A stretch of 64,000 nucleotides of DNA from Streptomyces sp. ISL-1. Its GTDB lineage: Bacteria; Actinomycetota; Actinomycetes; Streptomycetales; Streptomycetaceae. Position numbers and translations under genes: made by a program. How positions within the stretch are numbered: position 1 is the first letter of the stretch; the number at the start of each line of letters is the position of its first letter. The DNA lies in the NCBI RefSeq assembly GCF_018614585.1, contig NZ_JAGGOI010000008.1, positions 81,908 to 145,907 on the forward strand, in the 5' to 3' direction. This document shows positions 33,747 through 40,869 of this stretch, in pieces. Under the pieces are notes generated by a model that did not search any database, had not been told where the DNA came from, and was given only the letters and a program-made list of their open reading frames with translations.

Positions 33747-34391
33747 ATGGCCCGCCCGCGCAAGCCCCTCCTCAGCAGAGAACGCATCGTCGAGACGGCG
33801 AGCGCGCTCGTGGACGCCGAGGGTCTCGACGCCGTCTCCACCCGGCGGCTGGCGGCCGAGCTCGGCGTCAGCGGACCCTCCCTCTACAACCACTTCCGCA
33901 ACAAGGACGAGATCCTCGACGCCGTTGCGGACGCGGTCAGCGCGCAGGTCGATCTGTCGATGTTCGAGGAGGACGACGAGCGGGACTGGCGCACCGCGCT
34001 GCACGACTGGGCCGTCTCCTATCGCGCCGCCCTGACCGCCCACCCCAACACCGTCCCGGTCCTGGCCCGCGGCCCACGACGCCGCCCGGCCGGCCTCAAA
34101 GTGGCCGACGCGGTGTTCGGCGCGATGGTCCGCGCGGGCTGGCCGCCGGCCCAGGCGACGTACATCGGCGCGCTGATGCGGTACTTCATCACCGGCTCGG
34201 CGCTCGGCTCCTTCGCCCGCGGCTTCGTGGACGACGAGACGGCGTACGACCCGGCCGACTATCCGCACCTCGGCCAGGCGCATCTGCTCGCCGAGCGGCA
34301 GCAGAAGGTGGACGAGGGCGCGTTCGAGACCGGGCTGCGCGCGCTCATCGACGGCCTGGCCGTGCAGTACGCGGCGCTGACGCGCGCTTGA
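33747..34391 (+). CDS. TetR-family regulator divergent from the acyl-CoA dehydrogenase
   Basis: A 214-residue repressor with the TetrR-type C-terminal domain (TetR_C_1) found in the tetracycline-repressor subgroup. The helix-turn-helix is ASALVDAEGLDAVSTRRLAA then ELGVSGPSLYNHFRNKDEIL. LHDWAVSYRAALTAHPNTVP and GALMRYFITGSALGSFARGF are typical of the ligand domain. It starts at ATG 33747 (MARPRKPLLSRERI); ATG 33738 is also in frame. Divergent placement and the palindrome between the genes suggest it represses the dehydrogenase and itself. Confidence 0.86.
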   Translation: MARPRKPLLSRERIVETASALVDAEGLDAVSTRRLAAELGVSGPSLYNHFRNKDEILDAVADAVSAQVDLSMFEEDDERDWRTALHDWAVSYRAALTAHPNTVPVLARGPRRRPAGLKVADAVFGAMVRAGWPPAQATYIGALMRYFITGSALGSFARGFVDDETAYDPADYPHLGQAHLLAERQQKVDEGAFETGLRALIDGLAVQYAALTRA

Positions 34392-34431
34392 CCCGCGCGG
34401 CGTACGAAATCCGGGCGCCGCACGAGACCCG

Positions 34432-34467
34432 CGCGGGTCAGGCGGGTCAGGCGGGTCAGGCGGGTCA
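34432..34467. repeat. 9-bp minisatellite CGGGTCAGG, four copies
   Basis: Four perfect tandem CGGGTCAGG units just after the tetR gene and before an ArsR-like gene. They resemble in length the 9-bp arrays at 5441 and 58229. Confidence 0.88.
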
Positions 34468-34525
34468 GGCGGAACGACGGGACGCTTCGGCCGCCACCGA
34501 ACGATGAATGGCGGATCCTGGAGAC

Positions 34526-35221
34526 ATGCGATCCAGAGACCTCGCCGCCCTGGCCGCGCTCCTCGCCGACGAGACGCGTGCCGCCTTCTGTCTCGCGCTG
34601 CTCGACGGGCGTGCCTGGACCGCCGGCGAGCTCGCGCGGCAGTCGCACGTGGCGCCGTCGACCGCGAGCGAGCATCTGGGCAAGCTCGTCGCGGGCGGGC
34701 TGCTCACCGAGGAACGGCAGGGACGGCACCGCTATGTGCGCCTCGCCGACGAACGCGTCGCGCATCTCGTCGAGGAACTCGCCTCGCACTGCGCGCCGGC
34801 GCCGGACGAGCCTGCCGGAACGCTGCGGGCGGCGAGCGCGCGCAGCGCCATGGCCCGGGGGCGTACCTGTTACGACCATCTCGCCGGGCGGCTCGGCATC
34901 GCCATCACCCAGGCGATGACCGCGCGCGGGCTGCTGCACCAGGACACGGGATTCGCGCTGACCTCCCAAGGGGTGGGCTGGTTCGGCGAGTTGGGGCTCC
35001 CCCTGGAGCGGAGGGGGCGGCGGCCGCTCGTACGGTCGTGCCTGGACTGGACCGAGCGCAAACCGCACCTCGCCGGGACCGCGGGCGCCGAGCTGTGCCG
35101 CCATGCGCTTCAGGCCGGCTGGTGCGTACGGATCGGGTCCGAGCGGGCCGTGAAGGTGACCGCGGACGGCGAGCGGGCGCTGCACGACCTGCTCGGCATC
35201 GAGCCGGGCATATTGCGGTGA
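34526..35221 (+). CDS. ArsR-like winged-helix regulator
   Basis: A 231-residue DNA-binding protein. The ArsR-type winged helix is LAALLADETRAAFCLALLDG then RAWTAGELARQSHVAPSTAS and EHLGKLVAGGLLTEERQGRH (about residues 7-70). The long C-terminal half has no cysteine metal motif and probably senses a small molecule. It sits 32 nt before an EamA exporter in the same direction and may regulate it. ATG 34526 follows GGAGAC closely; ATG 34508 is an in-frame alternative. Confidence 0.78.
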   Translation: MRSRDLAALAALLADETRAAFCLALLDGRAWTAGELARQSHVAPSTASEHLGKLVAGGLLTEERQGRHRYVRLADERVAHLVEELASHCAPAPDEPAGTLRAASARSAMARGRTCYDHLAGRLGIAITQAMTARGLLHQDTGFALTSQGVGWFGELGLPLERRGRRPLVRSCLDWTERKPHLAGTAGAELCRHALQAGWCVRIGSERAVKVTADGERALHDLLGIEPGILR

Positions 35222-35253
35222 GCGCCGAACGGTCGAGGCCGTACCGTCGGCCC

Positions 35254-36252
35254 ATGACGAACCTCTCGCCCTCCGTCGGCCGTTCGCAGTGGCCCGCCCT
35301 GGCCGCCGCGGGCGTCACTGTCGTGCTGTGGGCCTCCGCATTCGTATCGATCCGCAGCGCCGGCGACGCCTACTCTCCCGGCGCGCTCGCCCTCGGACGG
35401 CTCCTCGCCGGGTCCCTGGCGCTCGGCTGCGTCCTGCTGATCCGGCGCGAGGGGCTGCCGCCGCGTGCCGCCTGGACCGGGATCGCCATATCCGGGCTGC
35501 TCTGGTTCGGCGTCTACATGGTGGTCCTCAACTGGGGCGAGCAGGAGGTCGACGCGGGCACGGCGGCCATGGTCGTGAACATCGGCCCGGTCCTGATCGC
35601 GCTGCTCGGCGCGCGGCTGCTGGGCGAGGCGCTGCCGCCGCGGCTGCTGGCCGGGATGGCGGTGTCCTTCGCGGGGGCGGTGACCGTAGGGCTTTCGATG
35701 TCGGGCAAGGGCAGCGCCTCCACGCTGGGGGTGCTGCTGTGCCTGCTGGCGGCGGTGGGATACGCGGGCGGGGTGGTGGGCCAGAAGCCCGCGCTGGCGC
35801 ATGCGAGCGCGCTCCAGGTGACGACCTTCGGCTGTCTGGTCGGTGCGGTGGCCTGTCTGCCGTTCATCGGGCAGCTGGTCTCCGACGCGGAGCGGGCGCC
35901 GCTGTCGGCCACGCTCAACATGGTCTATTTGGGCGTGTTCCCGACCGCGCTGGCGTTCACGACCTGGGCGTACGCCCTGGCTCGTACGACCGCGGGACGG
36001 ATGGGCGCGACGACCTACGCCGTACCGGCGCTGGTCGTGCTGATGTCGTGGCTGGCGCTGGACGAGGTGCCGGGCTGGCTGACCATGGCGGGCGGCGCGC
36101 TGTGCCTGGCCGGAGTGGCCGTCTCCCGCAGCCGGCCCCGGCGAGTGGCTGCCCCGGCGACGGCTTCACAGGCTTCGGCGGGGGAGCCCACAGCCGCGGA
36201 CACCGGGACCTCGGACACCGGGGCGCCCGAGGTCCGGGACCGTCGGAGCTGA
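35254..36252 (+). CDS. EamA-family (DMT) transporter
   Basis: A 332-residue membrane protein with ten hydrophobic helices in two EamA repeats. The first repeat opens at VTVVLWASAFVSIRSAGDAY and the second at GVLLCLLAAVGYAGGVVGQK. Typical EamA elements are WFGVYMVVLNWGEQEV and FTTWAYALARTTAGRMGATT. The C-terminal 40 residues are a Thr/Ala-rich cytosolic tail. It exports an amino acid or other small metabolite; the substrate is unknown. ATG 35254 is the first start with family similarity; the open frame begins far upstream in the regulator's shadow. Confidence 0.83.
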   Translation: MTNLSPSVGRSQWPALAAAGVTVVLWASAFVSIRSAGDAYSPGALALGRLLAGSLALGCVLLIRREGLPPRAAWTGIAISGLLWFGVYMVVLNWGEQEVDAGTAAMVVNIGPVLIALLGARLLGEALPPRLLAGMAVSFAGAVTVGLSMSGKGSASTLGVLLCLLAAVGYAGGVVGQKPALAHASALQVTTFGCLVGAVACLPFIGQLVSDAERAPLSATLNMVYLGVFPTALAFTTWAYALARTTAGRMGATTYAVPALVVLMSWLALDEVPGWLTMAGGALCLAGVAVSRSRPRRVAAPATASQASAGEPTAADTGTSDTGAPEVRDRRS

Positions 36253-36328
36253 CCAGTGCTTTCTCTGCTTTCTGCGCTTTCTGGTGCTTTCCGGCGGCCG
36301 GGCAGCCCAGCCGCGTGACGTGAGTGAA

Positions 36329-36363
36329 TGCGGCCGCCCCGCGGGGGAAGTCGGACGGCCGCA
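36329..36363. terminator. Hairpin between convergent EamA and MFS genes
   Basis: TGCGGCCG (36329-36336) pairs with CGGCCGCA (36356-36363), with inner GC pairing. A second inverted repeat, AGTGAA-N10-TTCACT, follows at 36381-36402 over the MFS stop codon. Confidence 0.55.
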
Positions 36364-36397
36364 CACACGAGTCTCACGTCAGTGAATCGCGAACGGT

Positions 36398-37747
36398 TCA
36401 CTCCTGGGCGGCGGCCGCCTCGGCAGTCCGGGCGGCCGCCCGATTGGACAGAATCCTGATCGAGACGAGGGCGATGACAGCCAGGCCGATGATGTAGGCG
36501 GACACGGCCATCGACGTGCCGGTGGCCTCCAGCAGCAGGACCATCATGAACGGGGCCAGTCCGCCGCCGAAAACCGCCGCGATCTGGTAGCCGAGCGAGG
36601 CTCCCGTGTAGCGCATCTCGGCGGTGAACAGCTCGGCGAAGAGCGCCGCCTGCGGCCCGTACATGATGCTCAGGAAACAGCTGGTGACGAAGGTGCCGAC
36701 GCCCAGCCAGAGCAGCGACTTGGTGTCGATCAGCAGGAACAGCGGGATCGCCCAGACCAGCAGACCGACCGCGCCGAAGGCATAGATACGAAGCCGCCCG
36801 ATGCGGTCGGAGAGCGCGGCCGCCGCGGGTATCAGCGCCAGCTGGGTGAGGCTGACGCAGAGCGAGACGGTGAGCACGGCGCTTCGCTTCATGTCGAGTT
36901 CGCGGGTCGCGTAGTCGAGCACGCCGGTGATGATGATGTAGAAGGTCGCGGTGTTGACCGCGAAGGAGCCGCCGGCCAGGAAGACAGTGCCGAGGTGCTC
37001 CCGCAGAATCGTGCGCAGCGGCGAGCGGGGTTCGCTCTTCTCCTGTGCGGCCAGGGCGCGTTCGGCCGCGCGGAATTCGGGGGTCTCCTCGACCCGGGTG
37101 TGGATGAACCAGGCGAGTGCGAGGACCAGGAAGCCGACGAAGAAGGGGACGCGCCAACCCCAAGCGGCGAAGGTGGAGTCGCTGGTGACGGCTCCGGCGA
37201 TCAGGAAGACGGTGTTGGCCGTCACCACGCCGATGGGGACGCCGAGTTGGACGAGGCTGCCGTACAGCCCGCGCTTGCCCTCGGGGGCGTACTCGGTGGC
37301 CATCAGCATCGCGCCGCCCCACTGGGCGCCTACCGCGATGCCCTGGATGACGCGGAACAGCACCAGCAGCACGGGCGCAGCGATGCCGATCGTCTCGTAG
37401 GTCGGGAGCAGTCCGATTCCGACGGTGGCGAGGCCCATCAGAACCAGCGCGAGGACCAGCATCGGCTTGCGGCCGTGCTTGTCGCCGAGCTGGCCCGCGA
37501 TGATGCCGCCGACGGGGCGGGCGAGGAAGCCGACGGCGAAGGTGGCGAAGGCGGCGAGCACGCCGGCCGACGAACTGCCGGAGGGGAAGTACAGGTCGCC
37601 GAGAACGAGGGCGGCGGCGATACCGAAGACGAAGTAGTCGTACCACTCGACGGCGGAGGCGAGGGCGGCTGCGGTGGCCACGCGGCGCCGACGGGGATCG
37701 GCGGGGGGTGGGGAGGCTGAGTCTGTGAGGTGGGCGGCGGGATCCAT
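36398..37747 (-). CDS. MFS transporter, metabolite:H+ symporter type
   Basis: A 449-residue 12-helix transporter of the MHS subfamily (ShiA/KgtP/ProP-like). TM1 is AAALASAVEWYDYFVFGIAA, and the loop 2-3 motif is GQLGDKHGRKPMLV. EYAPEGKRGLYGSLVQLGVP and the RVPFFVGFLVLALAWFIHTR stretch are typical. MHS members import organic acids or betaines. I choose ATG 37747, with GGAG 10 nt upstream; GTG 37756 is the alternative. A CATACCGACTGGTGGGTATG palindrome lies 44-64 bp upstream, linking it to the acyl-CoA operons around 17-22 kb. Confidence 0.87.
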   Translation of the reverse strand: MDPAAHLTDSASPPPADPRRRRVATAAALASAVEWYDYFVFGIAAALVLGDLYFPSGSSSAGVLAAFATFAVGFLARPVGGIIAGQLGDKHGRKPMLVLALVLMGLATVGIGLLPTYETIGIAAPVLLVLFRVIQGIAVGAQWGGAMLMATEYAPEGKRGLYGSLVQLGVPIGVVTANTVFLIAGAVTSDSTFAAWGWRVPFFVGFLVLALAWFIHTRVEETPEFRAAERALAAQEKSEPRSPLRTILREHLGTVFLAGGSFAVNTATFYIIITGVLDYATRELDMKRSAVLTVSLCVSLTQLALIPAAAALSDRIGRLRIYAFGAVGLLVWAIPLFLLIDTKSLLWLGVGTFVTSCFLSIMYGPQAALFAELFTAEMRYTGASLGYQIAAVFGGGLAPFMMVLLLEATGTSMAVSAYIIGLAVIALVSIRILSNRAAARTAEAAAAQE

Positions 37748-37790
37748 GCTGTGCACACTCCGGTGGATGCGGGGACGAGGAGTGCGGGGA

Positions 37791-37811
37791 ACATACCGAC
37801 TGGTGGGTATG
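37791..37811. promoter_or_regulatory. TetR-type operator (site 3 of 4), upstream of the MFS gene
   Basis: CATACC-GACTGGTG-GGTATG at 37792-37811: perfect outer 6-bp arms, and ACATACCGACTGGT shared with sites 1 and 2. It is positioned 44-64 bp before the transporter start. Confidence 0.7.
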
Positions 37812-37944
37812 GGGTCAACGGTTTGCGCAGGCGACGGGGCCTTTTCCGTAACTGACGGGCCTGTCCCGTAACTGGGGACGAGCCTCCAGACCCCCGTACG
37901 GCCTGAGGTGGGGACCTCCCACGCCCGCAGGGTGTAGGGGGTGT

Positions 37945-37987
37945 CCTCAATCTTCCCCGGACTTCGTCCCGGGGGACCCCCAACGGG
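37945..37987. repeat. Dispersed GC-rich palindromic element, copy
   Basis: CCTCAATCTTCCCCGGACTT then CGTCCCGGGGGACCCCCAAC. It is homologous to 12070-12112 (opposite orientation), 46299-46337 and the coding insertion at 38965-38996. Confidence 0.75.
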
Positions 37988-38000
37988 CTGACTTTGTCAG

Positions 38001-38240
38001 CCCCGCCAACGATTGAGGGGTGGGGCCCCCACGCCCCCAGGGGATAGGGGGACGGTCCGGGGCGAGCCCCGACATCAAGCCTCGCCGGCGATTGAGGGGT
38101 GGGGGTCGCCCCGCCCCCAGGGCGCAGGGGGACGGTCCGGGGCAGGGCCCCACAAATCAGCCCCGCCGGCGATTGAGGCGTGGGGCCCCCACGCCCCCAG
38201 GACGCAGTGGGAGGGTCCGGGGCGGGCCCAGTGGCGGAGC
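38001..38240. repeat. Tandem array of three ~80-bp units in a 434-bp gene-free stretch
   Basis: Three units containing GCCGGCGATTGAGGGGTGGG, then a GCCCCCACGCCCCCAGG block, then GGGGGACGGTCCGGGGC. The GATTGAGG anchors are at 38011, 38090 and 38171, giving periods of 79 and 81 bp. The region 37812-38245, between the MFS promoter and the ADH stop, holds no gene; it consists of this array and the palindromic element just before it. Confidence 0.85.
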
Positions 38241-38245
38241 CTCGG

Positions 38246-39364
38246 TCAGAAGACGACCAGCGCCCTGCCGCCCTTGCCCGCCAGCATGTCCTCGAAGGCC
38301 GCCGGGATCCCGGCGAGACCGATCCGCGCGGTCACCAGCCCCGCCAGGTCCAGGCGTCCCGCGCGGATGTGCTCCGCCAGCACCGGCAAGTCACGCGCCG
38401 GGTCGCTGTTGCCGTACACGCAGCCCGAGAGCGTACGGCCCCAGTGGAAGAGCTCCAGTGCGTTGAATGTGACCTGCTGGTCCTTCCCGCCGATTCCGAC
38501 GACCGTGGTGCGGCCGCCTCGGCGGGTGGAGTCCCAGGCGGTGCGGATCGTGGCGGCCCGCCCGACGCACTCGATCGCGACGTCCGCGCCCTGGCCGCCG
38601 GTGAGCGCCCTGATCTGCTTCGCGGTGGTGTCGGAGGCGACGACGTACTCCGTCGCCCCTGCCTGCCGCGCCAACTCCTCCTTCTCCGGGGACACATCGA
38701 CCGCGATGATCGTCGAGGCGCCCGCGATCCGGGCGGACTGGAGGGTGGCGAGGCCGACGCCGCCGACGCCGAAGACCACCACCGACTCGCCCTCGCGAAC
38801 GCGCGCGGAGTGGTGGATCGCGCCGTACCCGGTGAGGACCGCGCAGCCGAGCAGCGCGGCGTCGGTGAGCGGGACGCCCTCCGGGACCGGCAGGACGCAG
38901 TTCGCGGCGACGACAGTCTCCTCGGCGAAGGCCGCGACGTTCAGACCGGGATGCAGCTCGGCGCCTCCCCCAGCCTCCGGCCGGGGGGACCCCCATCTCA
39001 CTCCGCTCGCGGCGCGGGCGTAGACGCTTGCCGCGCCGGCCAGCGCGTTGGCGCACAGCCAGACCTCGCCGATCCCGCAGTGGTGGCAACTCCCGCAGGA
39101 CGGAGCCCAGTTGAGGACTACACCATCGCCGGCGGCGACATGGCTGACGCCCTCGCCGACAGAGACGACCGTGCCCGCGCCTTCGTGGCCAAGGACGCAG
39201 GGCGTCGGCACGCGCATCGTGCCGTTGGACAGGGACAGATCGGAGTGGCAGACCCCGGCGGCGGCGAGGCGCACCCGCACCTGGCCGGGGCCGGGCTCGG
39301 GCAGTTCGATGTCGGTGATCTCCAGCGAAGAGCCGACAGCGGGCAGTACGGCGGCGCGGACCAT
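38246..39364 (-). CDS. Zinc-dependent alcohol dehydrogenase with internal repeat insertion
   Basis: A 372-residue class III-like zinc alcohol dehydrogenase. It has the catalytic zinc motif AAGVCHSDLSLSNG, GHEGAGTVVSVGEG, the structural zinc site CGSCHHCGIGEVWLC, and the Rossmann FGVGGVGLATLQSA with AVDVSPEKEE. Between VYARAAS and LHPGLNVAAFAEE lie about 16 extra residues (GVRWGSPRPEAGGGAE) encoded by a copy of the GC-rich palindromic element otherwise found between genes; the frame is kept. It follows the ALDH gene by 17 nt, so alcohol to aldehyde to acid oxidation is likely. Start ATG 39364, RBS GGGAG. The upstream open frame is a shadow of the ALDH gene. Confidence 0.86.
   Translation of the reverse strand: MVRAAVLPAVGSSLEITDIELPEPGPGQVRVRLAAAGVCHSDLSLSNGTMRVPTPCVLGHEGAGTVVSVGEGVSHVAAGDGVVLNWAPSCGSCHHCGIGEVWLCANALAGAASVYARAASGVRWGSPRPEAGGGAELHPGLNVAAFAEETVVAANCVLPVPEGVPLTDAALLGCAVLTGYGAIHHSARVREGESVVVFGVGGVGLATLQSARIAGASTIIAVDVSPEKEELARQAGATEYVVASDTTAKQIRALTGGQGADVAIECVGRAATIRTAWDSTRRGGRTTVVGIGGKDQQVTFNALELFHWGRTLSGCVYGNSDPARDLPVLAEHIRAGRLDLAGLVTARIGLAGIPAAFEDMLAGKGGRALVVF
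38965..38996. repeat. Palindromic element inside the ADH coding sequence
   Basis: CCTCCCCCAGCCTCCGGCCG followed by GGGGGACCCCCA. It matches the intergenic copies in the CCCCCAG and CCGGGGGGACCCCCA portions, with the central loop differing. Only here does the element sit in a gene. Confidence 0.7.
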
Positions 39365-39381
39365 GGTTCGCAACTCCCGGC

Positions 39382-40776
39382 TCAGAACTGGAGGGACTTG
39401 GTCTGGAGATACTCGGAGAGACCGTGCGGGCCGAGCTCGCGGCCCACACCCGACTGCTTGTAACCGCCGAACGGGGCAAGGGGGTTGAAGCGGCCGCCAT
39501 TGATGTCGACCTGCCCGGTGTCCATCCGGCGGGCGAACGCGACGGCCTCCGCCTCGTCGCCCGCCCAGACCGCGCCCGCGAGGCCGTAGACCGTGCCGTT
39601 GGCGATACGGAGCGCGTCGTCCTCGTCCGCGTACTCGATCATGGAGACGACCGGGCCGAAGATCTCTTCCTGGGCGATGGTCATCTCCGGGGTGACATCG
39701 GCGAAGACGGTGGGGCTGACGTAGTAGCCCCTCTCGAGGGGGGCGGCGGGACCGCCCGCGACCAGCCGGGCGCCCTCGGCGACGCCCTTCTCGATGTAGC
39801 CGCGTACGCGCTGCTGCTGCTTGGCGCTGACCAGTGGGCCGACCCGCTCGCCGGGTACGTATTTGGCGACGGCGGCGGCCGCGAGTGCCACCGCCTCCTC
39901 GTACTGGTCCTTGTGGACCAGCATCCGGGTCCACGCGCTGCAGGTCTGGCCGGAGTTGGACATCACGTTGGCGATGCCGACCTTGACGGCCTTGGCCAGG
40001 TCGGCACTCGGCAGGATCACGTTGGCGGACTTGCCGCCGAGCTCCAGGGCTACCCGCTTGACGGCCGCCCCCGCCGTCGCGCCGATCTGCCTGCCGACGG
40101 CGGTGGAGCCGGTGAAGGAGACGAGATCCACGTCCTCGTGGGCGGCGAGTGCCTGTCCGGCGACCGGGCCGAGGCCCGTCACCAGGTTGAACACCCCGGC
40201 GGGCAGTCCGGCCTCGTCGACGGCCTCGGCGAAGAGCTGCGCGGTCAGCGGGGTGTCCTCGGCGGGCTTGAGGACTACGGTGCAGCCCGCCGCGAGTGCG
40301 GGGGCCACCTTCGCGACGACCTGGTGCAGCGGGTAGTTCCAGGGCGTGATGGCGCCGACCACGCCGACCGGCTCCAGCAGCACGGTGGAGGTGCCGATCT
40401 TCTCCTCGAAGGAGTACGAGGCGGCCAGCTCCGCGTACGAGCCGGCGACCAGGACGGGCACTCCGGCGTGGACCGTCTGCGACATTGCGAGCGGTGCGCC
40501 GAGTTCGGCGGTGACGGTCTCGGCGATCTCGTCAGCACGGGCCACCAGCACATCGCGCAGCCTGGCGATCCCGGCCGCGCGCTCGGCGGGCGCGGTGGCG
40601 GCCCAGCCGGGAAACGCGGCGCGGGCGGCGCGTACGGCGGCGTCGACGTCCTCGGCCGTGCCGGCCGGGACATGGGCGATGACCTGCTCGTCCGCCGGGT
40701 TCACCACGGCGATGGTGTCCGGGCCTGCGGCGGGCCGCCACCGGCCGCCGATGTACATCCCGTCGTGGGCCTTCAT
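39382..40776 (-). CDS. Aldehyde dehydrogenase
   Basis: A 464-residue NAD(P)-dependent aldehyde dehydrogenase. Visible features are the cofactor motif GAITPWNYPLHQVVAKVAPA, FTGSTAVGRQIG, the general-base Glu in VALELGGKSANVIL (about residue 241) and the catalytic Cys in SNSGQTCSAWTRML (about 275), EEIFGPVVS and the GGYKQSGVGRELG C-terminal motif. It resembles the betaine/gamma-aminobutyraldehyde type more than the semialdehyde type. First gene of an ALDH-ADH operon; an AACTA-N7-TAGTT palindrome lies 38-63 bp upstream. ATG 40776 follows a GGAGTG stretch. Confidence 0.91.
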   Translation of the reverse strand: MKAHDGMYIGGRWRPAAGPDTIAVVNPADEQVIAHVPAGTAEDVDAAVRAARAAFPGWAATAPAERAAGIARLRDVLVARADEIAETVTAELGAPLAMSQTVHAGVPVLVAGSYAELAASYSFEEKIGTSTVLLEPVGVVGAITPWNYPLHQVVAKVAPALAAGCTVVLKPAEDTPLTAQLFAEAVDEAGLPAGVFNLVTGLGPVAGQALAAHEDVDLVSFTGSTAVGRQIGATAGAAVKRVALELGGKSANVILPSADLAKAVKVGIANVMSNSGQTCSAWTRMLVHKDQYEEAVALAAAAVAKYVPGERVGPLVSAKQQQRVRGYIEKGVAEGARLVAGGPAAPLERGYYVSPTVFADVTPEMTIAQEEIFGPVVSMIEYADEDDALRIANGTVYGLAGAVWAGDEAEAVAFARRMDTGQVDINGGRFNPLAPFGGYKQSGVGRELGPHGLSEYLQTKSLQF

Positions 40777-40813
40777 CGCACTCCTCCAGAACCTGCGGTA
40801 GTCGTCCGCACCC

Positions 40814-40832
40814 AAACTAGCGGTGTTAGTTT
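40814..40832. promoter_or_regulatory. AACTA-N7-TAGTT operator upstream of the ALDH/ADH operon
   Basis: AAACTA-GCGGTGT-TAGTTT, perfect 6-bp arms, 38 bp before the ALDH start. It has the same architecture as 33701-33717 beside the TetR gene at 33747. Confidence 0.62.
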
Positions 40833-40869
40833 TCGGACGCCAGGGACACCTGGAGCATAGGGGGGACGC

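Noticed and set aside
34504..35253. Upstream extension of the EamA transporter frame
   Set aside because: It is a shadow frame over the ArsR-like gene and is rich in Arg/Ala; the membrane protein starts at 35254.
39424..40860. A 478-residue plus-strand frame antisense to the aldehyde dehydrogenase
   Set aside because: The catalytic Cys/Glu motifs on the minus strand define the real gene.
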